Shown piece after piece: positions 44,152-54,700 of a stretch of DNA of 64,000 bases. Below the pieces are notes generated by a model. That model ran no database searches. It had not been told where the DNA came from and saw nothing but the letters and a program-made list of their open reading frames with translations. The position numbers and the translations under genes were made by a program. The DNA comes from Phytohabitans suffuscus (GTDB taxonomy: Bacteria > Actinomycetota > Actinomycetes > Mycobacteriales > Micromonosporaceae), in assembly GCF_011764565.1 (NCBI RefSeq), contig NZ_AP022871.1:1-64000 (forward strand). Reading direction: 5' to 3'. How positions within the stretch are numbered: the first letter of the stretch is position 1; each line of letters begins with the position of its first letter.

Positions 44152-45480
44152 GTGCCGGACACGCCACCGCCTCCTGTCGCCGCCCATCCGCTGCTCATCC
44201 TGTTGCTGGACGTCGGGCTGCTGCTCGGCCTCGCCTTTCTGCTCGGGCGCGCGGCCACCCGGATCGGCATGCCGGCCGTGGTCGGCGAGCTGTCCGTCGG
44301 CATCGTGCTCGGTCCGTCGCTGCTGCAGAACGTGCTGCCCGACCTGTCGAACTGGCTGTTTCCCCCGAACCCCGAGCAGATGCACCTGCTCGACGCGACC
44401 GGGCAGTTCGGCGCGCTGATGCTGGTCGCCCTGACCGGCGTCTCCATCGACACGGCGCTGCTGCGCCGCCGGATGGGCACCGCCGCCGGGGTCAGTACCG
44501 CCGGCCTGGTCATCCCGCTCGCCCTGGGCATCGCCGCCGGCACCCAGCTGCCCACCTCCTACTTCGGTGAAGGCGTCGACCGGCCGGTCTTCGCGCTGTT
44601 CCTCGGCGTCGCGATGTGCGTCAGCGCCCTGCCGGTGATCGCGAAGACCCTGCACGACCTGCGCATGATGCACCGCAACGTGGGCCAGCTGACGCTCATC
44701 GCCGGCACCGCGGACGACGCCTTCGGCTGGCTGATGCTCTCCGTGGTCGCCGCCATGGCCACCGTCGGCGTCAAGCTCAGCAACGTCGGGCTCTCCGTCC
44801 TCTACCTCGTCCTGATCGCCGCGTTCGCCGCGACCGTGGGCCGCCCGCTGACCCGGTTCCTGTACCGCTTCACCGAACGCTCGCAGGACACGGGCGGCAC
44901 CTCGGCGCTCACCGTGATCCTGATCTTCCTCGCCGCGGCCGGTACCCAGGCCATGGGCTTCGAGGCGGTCCTCGGCGCCTTCGTCGCCGGCATCCTGATC
45001 GGCTCCGCCAGCGGCGTGACACCGAGCCGGCTGGCCCCGCTGCGGCTGCTCGTGATGTCGGTGTTCGCGCCGCTGTTCTTCGCGATCGCCGGGCTCCGCA
45101 TGGACCTCACCCTCCTCGGCGAGCCCGAGGTGCTGCTGGTCGCCGTCCTCGTGCTGGCGCTGGCGATCGTCGGCAAGTTCGCCGGCGCCTACATCGGCGC
45201 CCGGCTGTGCCGCCTCAACAGGTGGGAGGCCATCGCGCTCGGTGCCGGCATGAACGCCCGCGGCGTCATCGAGGTGATCGTGGCCATGGTCGGCCTGCGG
45301 CTCGGCGTGCTCAACACCCGGACGTACACCATCATCGTGCTGGTCGCGATCGTCACGTCGCTGATGGCCCCGCCGATCCTCAAGTGGGCGGTCCGGCACA
45401 TCGAGTACACCGCCGAGGAGGAGGCCCGCCGGAACGCGCAGGCCGCCTACGACGCTGTCCCCACAGGACAGTCTACTTAG
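44152..45480 (+). CDS. CPA2-type monovalent cation/proton antiporter
   Basis: A 442-residue integral membrane protein of the Na+/H+ (K+/H+) exchanger superfamily, with about 12 hydrophobic segments starting at HPLLILLLDVGLLLGLAFLL. Family marks include GMPAVVGELSVGIVLGPSLL, the antiporter core with paired acidic residues in LIAGTADDAFGWLML, and FEAVLGAFVAGILIG. GTG 44152 is preferred because GGGAG lies 7-11 nt upstream and the first membrane helix follows; an ATG at 44056 would add 32 residues. Located inside the PKS cluster under shared-looking regulatory boxes. Antiporters of this class occur in clusters of ionophore polyketides, so it may protect the producer or restore ion balance, but transport of the product is not implied. 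Confidence 0.85.
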   Translation: MPDTPPPPVAAHPLLILLLDVGLLLGLAFLLGRAATRIGMPAVVGELSVGIVLGPSLLQNVLPDLSNWLFPPNPEQMHLLDATGQFGALMLVALTGVSIDTALLRRRMGTAAGVSTAGLVIPLALGIAAGTQLPTSYFGEGVDRPVFALFLGVAMCVSALPVIAKTLHDLRMMHRNVGQLTLIAGTADDAFGWLMLSVVAAMATVGVKLSNVGLSVLYLVLIAAFAATVGRPLTRFLYRFTERSQDTGGTSALTVILIFLAAAGTQAMGFEAVLGAFVAGILIGSASGVTPSRLAPLRLLVMSVFAPLFFAIAGLRMDLTLLGEPEVLLVAVLVLALAIVGKFAGAYIGARLCRLNRWEAIALGAGMNARGVIEVIVAMVGLRLGVLNTRTYTIIVLVAIVTSLMAPPILKWAVRHIEYTAEEEARRNAQAAYDAVPTGQST

Positions 45481-45525
45481 GATCGGCGGCACCGCTCGGT
45501 GGCATCGCTCGGCGGCGCCGCGCCT

Positions 45526-48288
45526 TCAGGCCGAGTCGCGCAGCTCCGCGCGCAGCTGGCGTGCCAGGTCGGCACGCCGGCCGACCCTCAGCTTGCGGTA
45601 CACGCGGGTCAGATGCTGCTCCACAGTGGACACCGTGACGTACAGCGTGAGGGCGATCTGGCGGTTGGTGTATCCGCACGCGGCCAGCGAGGCGACCCGC
45701 CGCTCGGCGCCGCTCAGCGTGCGGCTCCACTCGTGACTGGAGCCGGGATCCGGGGGGAAGCCCGGCTTCCGGTCACCGGGGTCCGGACGGCGCGGGCGCC
45801 CCCTCAGCCGGGACGCCTTGCGCTTGGCCTTGCGGGCATCGGCGTCGCGGCGCGCGTTGGACAGGTCGGCGCTCGCCGCCGCCAGACCGACCTGGTCGCC
45901 GCTGGCACGCAGCGCCTCGATGGCCTCGGTGAGCAGGGCGTCGCGCTCGGGTGGGTCGGAAGCGGCGGCCAGGATACGCAGCGACAGGCCGCGATCCCGG
46001 ACGTGCCGCGGGCCGAGCCGGGCCAGCTGCTCGTGGATGAGCTGCCGGGCGCGTTCCCGGTCGCCCAGCCCGATGGCCACCTCGGCCATGTCGCCGCGCC
46101 ACGGCACCAGCGCCGGCAGGTCGATCTCCCACCGCAGCATGAGGTCCCGGCACGTGTCGAACGCCCGCTGCGCGCTCTGCCAGTGGCCCTTGGACAGGTA
46201 GTGGCGGCCCCGGGCACGCATGCAGTGCAGGCCGAAGCGGGTCTGGTACATCGCCTGCGGCACCGGCATGTCCAGGCACGCCCCCACGTTCGCGCCGGCA
46301 CCGCTGCGGACGGAGGACGCGATCAGCACCGACAGCGGAATCCCGAGCAGCACGCCCCAGTTGCGCGGGGAGAGCTGGCTCATCGCGGAGTGTGCGTGCC
46401 GCTCCGCGGCGGCCAGGTCGCCCTGCCGGAAGCTGATCGCGCCACGCACGGCGGCGTACATCGCCTGCCACACCGGGAAACGCCGGCGCCGGGCGGTCTC
46501 GAGGAGCGAGTCGCAGAGGGCGGCCGCCTGGACCAGGCGGTTGGCGGACGCCAGCGCCTCCAGGCAGATCATGTTGAGCTCGAGCGGGGCGCTGTCGGGC
46601 GAGACCTGCTGGAGGATCTGCTCCGCGTCGGCCACCGCGGCGTCGTCGATCGAGCCGTTGATCAGCGCTTGCAGGACCCGGGCGACGCGCAGCTGCGTGG
46701 TGTGCGGGGTGATGGCGCCATAGGTGCCGAGCTCGGCCGGCAGGTACGCGATGTCCATCCGCTCCAGGAGCCCCGGGTACGCGTAGCAGGCGGCCAGCCG
46801 CGCGACGTGCAGGGTGATCACGAGATCCGCGTCTTCCGGGTCGACGGTCTCGCTGAAGAGCTCCAGCAGCTCGACGGCCTCGTCCGGGCGGCCCTGCCAC
46901 AGCAGGTAGTGGACGAGGCAGACGCCGTTCTCCACGGAGAGGTGGCCGGCTCGCGCGGCGGCCTTGAGCTCCGGGACGACGCGCTCGGCCAAGGAGGGGT
47001 CGAGCAGGCACTGGATCCGGAACAGCACCGCCTTGGCCGCGGCCCGCTCCATCTCGTCGCCGCCGGCCCGCTCGGCCCGCCGGCACGACTCCAGGGCGAG
47101 CACGATGTCGCCTTCCTCCAGCGCCTTCTCCGCCGCCTCGCGCAGCATCGACACCGACCACGACGCGTCCGGCCGGTTAGCGGCGATCACGTGCCGGGCC
47201 ACCGATACGACGTCGGCGCCGTTCTCGTGGAGCACCTTGGCGGTGAACTCGCGCAGCTCGGCCCGCTCCTCGGCGGACATCCAGTTGAGCACCGTCCGGC
47301 GGACCGCCTCGTGACGGAACTGCCCCTCGCGCAGCAGGCCCATGTCGGTGGCGACGCCGATGGCCCGCGTGGTCGCCTCGGCGTCCAGCCCGAGCAGCTG
47401 CCCCACCAGCGCGGGCGACGCCGGCTCGCCGAGCACCGCGAGCACGCGGGCGAGCCGGAGCACGATGCCGTCGCCGCTGCGGTAGAGGCAGTTGAGCACG
47501 GCGCTGCTGTATCCGTCGCCCACCAGCACCGGGTCGTCCGGGTCCTCGCCCGGCCCGGCGTCGTTGATCAACGCGTTGAGCAGCAACGGGTTGCCGCCGG
47601 TGATCTCGTAGTACGCCTTCGCCCGCTGCTGGGGCACGGGCGCGTTGAGCCGCTGGTCGAGCAGCCGGGCCGCAGCGCCCTGGGACAGCGGGCGCAGCGT
47701 CAGGTGGCGGCACTGCGGCTGGTTGAGCAGCTCGGCCCGGAGCATCGCGTACGCCTCGTCGAGGAACGTCGTCTCGTTGAGCACCACGAGGACGCCGGCG
47801 TTGCCGATCCGGCGGACCAGGTAGAGCAGGTGCTGAAGCGAAGGCAGGTCGGCGAAGTGGGCGTCGTCGACGCCGATCAGCAGCGGTCCGGACCTGGCCT
47901 GCTCAAGCAGGATCTCGGTCAGGCCGTTGAGGACCTGGAACGGAACCTGCGCGCTCTCCTCCCGCTCGGTGGCCCTCAGCGGCGCGGCCAGTGCACCGTA
48001 CTCGAGCAGTCGCGTCGCCTGCTCGGCGCGCTCCGCCGGCAGCTTGGTGCCGGCCATCAGCTGGCCCATCACGCCCAGCGGGAGGGCACTCTCGACGCGC
48101 GACGCGGTCGCGCTCAGAAACGTGGCACCCCCGTCCTTTACCGCACGCTGCGCGAACGTCCTCAGTAGCTTCGTCTTTCCGGAGCCGACGGGTCCGCTGA
48201 CCAGTACTACTCGGCCGCTACCCGTCCGGGCTTCAGCGAATGACTCCGCGAGGACACCAAGATCATTTCTGCGGCCGACGAGCACCAT
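45526..48288 (-). CDS. Large LuxR-family (LAL) ATP-binding regulator
   Basis: A 920-residue regulator. The N-terminal AAA/NTPase has Walker A GPVGSGKTKLL near residue 31 and a Walker B-like LLIGVDDAHFADL near 120. A long alpha-helical (TPR-like) middle follows. The C-terminal LuxR helix-turn-helix is RTLSGAERRVASLAACGYTNRQIALTLYVTVSTVEQHL... at about 855-915. ATG 48288 is preferred because GGGGAGG lies 8 nt before it; the upstream ATG 48318 is not so placed. LAL regulators are typical pathway activators of macrolide and polyene clusters. It diverges from PKS-B across 48289-48775. Confidence 0.9.
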   Translation of the reverse strand: MVLVGRRNDLGVLAESFAEARTGSGRVVLVSGPVGSGKTKLLRTFAQRAVKDGGATFLSATASRVESALPLGVMGQLMAGTKLPAERAEQATRLLEYGALAAPLRATEREESAQVPFQVLNGLTEILLEQARSGPLLIGVDDAHFADLPSLQHLLYLVRRIGNAGVLVVLNETTFLDEAYAMLRAELLNQPQCRHLTLRPLSQGAAARLLDQRLNAPVPQQRAKAYYEITGGNPLLLNALINDAGPGEDPDDPVLVGDGYSSAVLNCLYRSGDGIVLRLARVLAVLGEPASPALVGQLLGLDAEATTRAIGVATDMGLLREGQFRHEAVRRTVLNWMSAEERAELREFTAKVLHENGADVVSVARHVIAANRPDASWSVSMLREAAEKALEEGDIVLALESCRRAERAGGDEMERAAAKAVLFRIQCLLDPSLAERVVPELKAAARAGHLSVENGVCLVHYLLWQGRPDEAVELLELFSETVDPEDADLVITLHVARLAACYAYPGLLERMDIAYLPAELGTYGAITPHTTQLRVARVLQALINGSIDDAAVADAEQILQQVSPDSAPLELNMICLEALASANRLVQAAALCDSLLETARRRRFPVWQAMYAAVRGAISFRQGDLAAAERHAHSAMSQLSPRNWGVLLGIPLSVLIASSVRSGAGANVGACLDMPVPQAMYQTRFGLHCMRARGRHYLSKGHWQSAQRAFDTCRDLMLRWEIDLPALVPWRGDMAEVAIGLGDRERARQLIHEQLARLGPRHVRDRGLSLRILAAASDPPERDALLTEAIEALRASGDQVGLAAASADLSNARRDADARKAKRKASRLRGRPRRPDPGDRKPGFPPDPGSSHEWSRTLSGAERRVASLAACGYTNRQIALTLYVTVSTVEQHLTRVYRKLRVGRRADLARQLRAELRDSA

Positions 48289-48620
48289 AAGTCGCGCCTC
48301 CCCGTAACTGCGAAACAAGCACTCAATCCTCGATGCCGTTACCCACTTTGCCGATCGCGCGCATACACAGCCTCACTGCCGCCGAACGCCGTTGATCACG
48401 CAGCGGCAGGTGCACGCCGCACCTGATGTGAAATAACACTTAGTGACGAGGCAACTGCTCCCCGCGTCACTCTACTCTCGCCGACAGACGCGCGCGACCA
48501 TCGATGTGGCGGCAGACCGATATGGATCTTCGTCACGGTCTCCGCCCGCGACCCGCCCGACGCACCCCGGGCAGGGGATCCACGCCCGTCCGGCGCAGCG
48601 CGGGCAACACCTGACCCGCC

Positions 48621-48640
48621 GCTTAGGCCAGCTTTAGGCC
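48621..48640. promoter_or_regulatory. GCTTAGGCC / GCTTTAGGCC repeat upstream of PKS-B
   Basis: GCTTAGGCC (48621-48629) and GCTTTAGGCC (48631-48640) form a direct repeat with a 10-bp period in the 487-bp divergent region between the LAL gene (48288, minus) and PKS-B (48776, plus). It matches the boxes at 44026-44043 and 16106-16175. I see no other convincing feature in 48289-48775. Confidence 0.5.
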
Positions 48641-48775
48641 ACCCGACAACCATGGTTACCCGGTGGCCTCCGACCCATGTGGAGTCGTTGTTCGAGCGGC
48701 GACACCCAACCGCCATTCCCGTCGTCTCGAACACGAGGTCGCCCCTTCTCAAGGCGAGGGGAGCAGGTCGCGCCG

Positions 48776-51700
48776 ATGACGACCAACAACGAAGAGAAGC
48801 TGCTGGAGTACCTCAAGCGGGTCACGACCGACCTCCGGCGCACCCAGCGCCGGCTGAAGGACGTCGAGGCCGCGAGCCAGGAGCCCATCGCCATCGTGGG
48901 TATGGCCTGCCGCTTCCCCGGCGGCGCGAACTCACCGGACGACTGGTGGGAGCTGGTGCGGGACGGGCGGGACGCGGTGGGACCGCTGCCCACCGACCGC
49001 GGGTGGGACCTGGCCGCGATGTACCACCCCGACCCCGACCACCCCGGTACCAGCTACGCCCGCGAGGGCGGCTTCCTCTACGACGCGACCGAGTTCGACG
49101 CGGCCTTCTTCGGCATCAGTCCGCGGGAGGCGCAGGGCATGGCGCCGCAGCAGCGGCTCGCGCTGGAGATCTCCTGGGAGAGCATCGAGCACGCCGGCAT
49201 CGACGCGCGGTCGCTGCGCGGCAGCGCGACCGGCACGTTCATCGGCTGCGACCACCTGGACTACGTGACCGACGTGTCGCTGGTGCCGCAGGGGTCGGCG
49301 GGCTACTTCACCATCGGCAACTCGGCCAGCGTGGTCTCCGGCCGCGTGGCGTACACGCTGGGGTTTGAAGGTCCGGCGGTGACCGTGGACACCGCCTGCT
49401 CGTCGTCGCTGGTGGCGATCCACCTGGCCGCCCAGGCCCTGCGCTCGGGCGAGTGCACGCTCGCGCTCGCCGGCGGGGTCGCGGTGATGTCCTCGTCGGC
49501 GCCGTTCATCGGGTTCAGCGAGCTGGGCGGCCTGGCGGCCGACGGGCGTTCCAAGGCGTTCGCGGCGGGCAGCGACGGGATGACCCTCTCCGAGGGCGCG
49601 GGCGTGGTACTGCTCGAACGGCTCTCCGACGCGGAGCGCAACGGCCACCGCGTGTACGCCGTGGTGCGTGGAAGCGCGCTCAACCAGGACGGCGCGTCGA
49701 ACGGCTTGACCGCGCCGAACGGCCCCGCCCAGCAGCGCGTGATCCGCCAGGCCCTGGCCAACGCCGGCCTCACCGCGGCGGAGGTGGACGCGGTCGAGGC
49801 GCACGGGACGGGTACGACGTTGGGTGACCCCATCGAGGCGCAGGCGCTGCTGGCCACCTACGGGCAGGACCGTCCGGACGATCGGCCGCTGTGGCTGGGA
49901 TCGGCGAAGTCGAACATCGGCCACACCCAGATGGCGGCCGGTGTCGCGGGCGTCATCAAGATGGTCCAGGCGATGCGGCACGGTGTGCTGCCCCGCACCC
50001 TGCACATCGACGAGCCATCCTCCCATGTGGACTGGGACAGCGGCGCGGTGCGGCTGCTGACCTCCGCGATGGAGTGGCCGGCGACCGGTCGACCGCGCCG
50101 GGCGGGTGTGTCGTCGTTCGGCATGTCGGGCACCAACGCCCACGTCGTCCTGGAGCAGGCCCCCCAGCTTTGGCCCGAGCCCGAGCCCGCCGACGAGCCC
50201 GTTGTCGAGCCGGACGGCGTGTGGTTGCTGTCGGGCAAGGGCATGCCGGCACTGCGCGCGCAGGCGGCCCGGCTGGCTGGGTGGGTGGAGGACCGGCCGG
50301 ACTCGTCGGTGGCGCGGGTGGGCCGGTCGCTGTGGTCCACCCGCACCCAGCTGCCCGACCGGGCGGTGGTGGTCGGCCAGGATCGGCGGCAGCTGGTGGA
50401 CGGGTTGGCGGCGCTGGCGGAGGGGCGGCCGCACCCGCAGGTGGTCACCGGCGCCGGCGACGGGCGGCCCGCTGGCGCGATGGTGTGGGCGTTCACGGGT
50501 CAGGGTTCGCAGCATGTGGGCATGGGAGCTGGCCTGTACCAACGGTTCCCGGTGTTCGCCGAGGCGCTCGACCGTGTCTGTGCTCTGCTGGACCCGAGGC
50601 TGCGCGCGGTGATGTTCGACGGCCCGGCCGAAGTGTTGGACCACACCTCTTTCACGCAGCCGGCGATCTTCGCCCACCAGGTGGCGCTGGCTGCTTTGTT
50701 GGAGAGCTTCGGTGTGAGACCGGACGTGGTGGTAGGCCACTCGATCGGCGAGATATCCGCCGCGCACATCGCCGGCGTCCTCAACCTGCCCGACGCCTGC
50801 GCTCTGGTCACCGCGCGTGCCACGCTGATGGGCGCACTGCCGGCGGGCGGCGCGATGGCCACCGTCCACACCAGCTCAGAGGCACTGGCACCCCTGCTGA
50901 CCGACGAGATCAGCATCGCCGGACTGAACACCCCCACCGACACCGTGATCTCCGGCCCGACCGAGCACGTCGACGCACTCATCACCCGGCTGCGCGCACA
51001 GGGCATCAAGTGCACCCGGCTGCGGACCAGCCACGCCTTCCACTCAGCCGCGATGGACCCCATCCTCGACGACTTCGCCAACGCCATCGCCAACCTCGAC
51101 TACCACGCTCCCGCTATCCCGCTGGTCAGCGGCCCGGACGGTCAAGCCGCCATCACCACCCCGGACTACTGGGTCCAGCAGCTGCGGGAGCCGGTCCGGT
51201 TCCACCCGGCCATCAGTCATATCGACGGTCAGCATCCCGGATCCTTCTACCTGGAAATAGGACCCCACCCGACACTCAGCACCGCCATCCAGCACACCCT
51301 GCCGCAACCACTCACCGCTCACACCCAGTACCGCGAACAACCCGCCGCCACCACCTTCCACACCGCACTCGCACACGCACACGTCGCAGGCATCCCCGTC
51401 GACTGGACACCGGCGTTCCCACCCGCGGCACCGATCGAGCTGCCGACCTACGCCTTCCAGCGCCAGCGTTTCTGGTTGGAGGCGCCGGCCCGGACGGGGT
51501 CGGGGTTGCCGGCGACGACGGTTGCCGAGGCGGAGTTCTGGGACGCGGTGGACCGGGAGGACGTCACTACCCTTTCCACGACTTTGGGCACCAGCCCGGA
51601 CCAGCTCGAACAGGTCCTCCCCGCGCTGGCGAGCTGGCGTCGTGACCAGGCCGACGCCGCGGTGGTCGAGGGTTGGCGTTACGAGGTCGTGTGGGAGCCC

Positions 51701-54700
51701 GTTCCCGGTGCGGCTGCCGGTGCGGCTCCCGGTGCGGTGACCCTTGCCGGGGACTGGCTGCTCGTCCTCCCGCCAGAGCACACCGACCACCCGGCTGTCG
51801 CCCTGGTCCAGGATGTCCTGGCCGATCACGGCGCGACCGTGCACATCTTCACTCCGGCCCCGGGTGTGCTGGGCGATCTGCCCGACACCGATTTCGCCGG
51901 CGTGGTCAGCCTGCTCGCCTTGGACGAACAGCCGACTCCCGACTATCCGGCCACCCCGCGGGGCCTGGCCGGGAACGTGGCTCTGCTGCAGGCCATCACC
52001 AGCCGCGACACCCGACTGTGGTGTGTCACCCAGGGTGCGATCGCCGTCAACACCACCGAACCACTACCCCACCCGACCCAGGCAATGACCTGGGGTATGG
52101 GACGGGTCGCCGCCCTCGAACACCCCCGTCACTGGGCCGGCCTCATCGACCTCCCGACCGCCACCGACCCCCACACCGGCCGACTCCTCGCGGCCCTGCT
52201 CGCCACCGACCCCAGCCAGCCACCACCCGAAGACCAGGTCGCCATCCGCGCCTCCGGCCTGCATGCCCGCCGCCTCCGCCACGCCCCCAGCCCCAGCCCC
52301 AGCCCCAGCCCCAGCCCCAGCCCCAGCCCCAGCCCCAGCCCCAGCCCCAGCCCCAGCCCCAGCCCCAGCGATGGTGACCAGCCGTGGAAGCCGACCGGGA
52401 CGACCCTCATCACCGGCGGCACCGGAGCACTCGCCACCCACATCGCCACCTGGCTCACGGAACTGGGCGCCCCGCACCTCCTGCTCGCGTCGCGGAGCGG
52501 GTCGAACGCGCCGACCGCCGAGCACCTCGCCGCCCTCGCCAACGACACGACGCAGATCACCATCACCAGCTGCGACGTCACCGACCGGCAACAGCTCACC
52601 CGTCTGCTGCAAGCGATCCCGCCGGACCAACCGCTCACCACGGTCATCCACACCGCGGGGGCGGCCGACGACTTCCTGATCGAGGAGCTTCACCCCCACA
52701 ACCTCGAACCCACACTCCGGCCCAAGGCTCACGGTGCCGCACTGCTCCACCAGCTGACGCTGGATCGGCCCGATGTGACTTTGGTGTTGTTTTCGTCGGC
52801 CGCCGCCACCTGGGGCAGCGGGCACCAAGCCGCCTACGCCGCAGCCAACACCTACCTCGACGCCCTCGCCCAACACCGCACCACCCACAACCTCCCCACC
52901 ACCAGCATCGCCTGGGGCCCCTGGAACAACATCGGCATGGCCGCCAACCCCCAAACACTCCAATACCTCACCCAACGAGGCCTCCACCCACTCAACCCCC
53001 ACCACGCCACCAAAGCCCTCCACCACACCCTCACCCACCCCACCCCCACCACCACCATCACCAACACCAACTGGCACACCTTCACCACCACCTTCACCAC
53101 CCACCGACCCAGCCCACTCCTCACCCACCTCACCCCCCAACCCACCACCCCCCACCAACACACCAACCAAACCAACCCACTCACCACACACCTCAACACC
53201 CTCAACCCACAACAACAACACCAACACCTCCTCACCCTCATCCAAACCCACACCGCCACCACCCTCGGACACCCCACCACCCACCACATCCCACCCCACC
53301 AACCCTTCCAACAACACGGCCTCGACAGCCTCACCGCCATCCAACTCCGCAACACCCTCACCACCCACACCACACTCCCCCTCCCCACCACCCTCATCTA
53401 CGACCACCCCACACCACACCAACTCGCCACCCACCTCCAACAACAACTCACCAACACCACAACCACCCCAACCCCAACCACCACCACCCACACCACCAAC
53501 CAACCCATCGCCATCATCGGCATCGCCTGCCACTACCCCGGCAACACCCACAACCCCCACGACCTCTGGACCCTCACCCACACCGAACAAGACGCCATCA
53601 CCCCACCCCCCACCAACCGAGGCTGGAACACCACCCCACAAACCCACACCACCCACGGCGGCTACCTCCACCACGCCACCCAATTCGACCCCACCCCCTT
53701 CAACATCAACCCCGCGAAGCACTCGCCATGGACCCCCAACAACGACTCCTCCTCGAAACCGCCTGGGAAACCATCGAAAACGCCAACATCCCCACCACAC
53801 CCTCCAACACACCAACACCGGCATCTATGTGGGTGGGACCTTCCAGGGGTACGGCGCGGGCGGTACCGCTTCGGCGCCCGAGGTCGAGGGGTACCTCCTC
53901 ATCGGCAGCACAGCCAGTGTCATGTCGGGCCGGGTGGCGTACACGCTGGGGCTTGAGGGTCCGGCGGTGACCGTGGACACGGCGTGCTCGTCGTCGCTGG
54001 TGGCGATCCACCTGGCCGCCCAGGCACTGCGCTCGGGCGAATGCTCGCTCGCGTTCGCCGGCGGGGTCGCGGTGATGGCGACGCCCGACGTGTTCGCCGA
54101 GTTCTCGCGGCAGCAGGGACTGGCCAGCGACGGGCGCTGCAAGTCGTTCTCGGAGGCGGCCGACGGCACCGGCTGGAGTGAGGGCGTTGGTCTGCTTCTG
54201 CTGGAGCGGCTCTCCGACGCCCAGAAGAACGGCCACCACATCCACGCCATCATCCGCGGAACGGCCACCAACCAGGACGGCGCGTCGAACGGCCTGACCG
54301 CCCCCAACGGCCCGTCGCAGCAGCGGGTCATCCGCCAGGCCCTCGCCAACGCCGGCCTCACCCCGTCCGAAGTGGACGCCGTCGAAGCACACGGCACCGG
54401 AACGAAACTGGGCGACCCGATCGAGGCCCAAGCGCTGCTGGCCACCTACGGCCAGGACCGCCCCACCGACCAACCACTATGGCTCGGCTCCATCAAATCC
54501 AACATCGGCCACACCCAAGCCGCCGCAGGCGTCGCCGGCATCATCAAAATGGTCCAAGCCATCCACCACGGCATCCTGCCCCGCACCCTCCACATCGACC
54601 AACCCACCACCCACGTCGACTGGAACAGCGGCGCCGTCCGCCTCTTGACCTCCACCATCAACTGGCCCGAAACCGGCCGACCCCGCAGAGCCGGCATCTC

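Noticed and set aside
52286..52369. Possible CRISPR array or intergenic minisatellite
   Set aside because: The 6-bp CCCAGC repeats have no spacers and lie in frame within a PKS gene.
52064..53824. Minus-strand open frame of about 586 codons with Val/Gly-rich sequence opposite PKS-B
   Set aside because: It arises from the C/A-rich coding strand, whose complement gives GTG/GGT codons. No family features.
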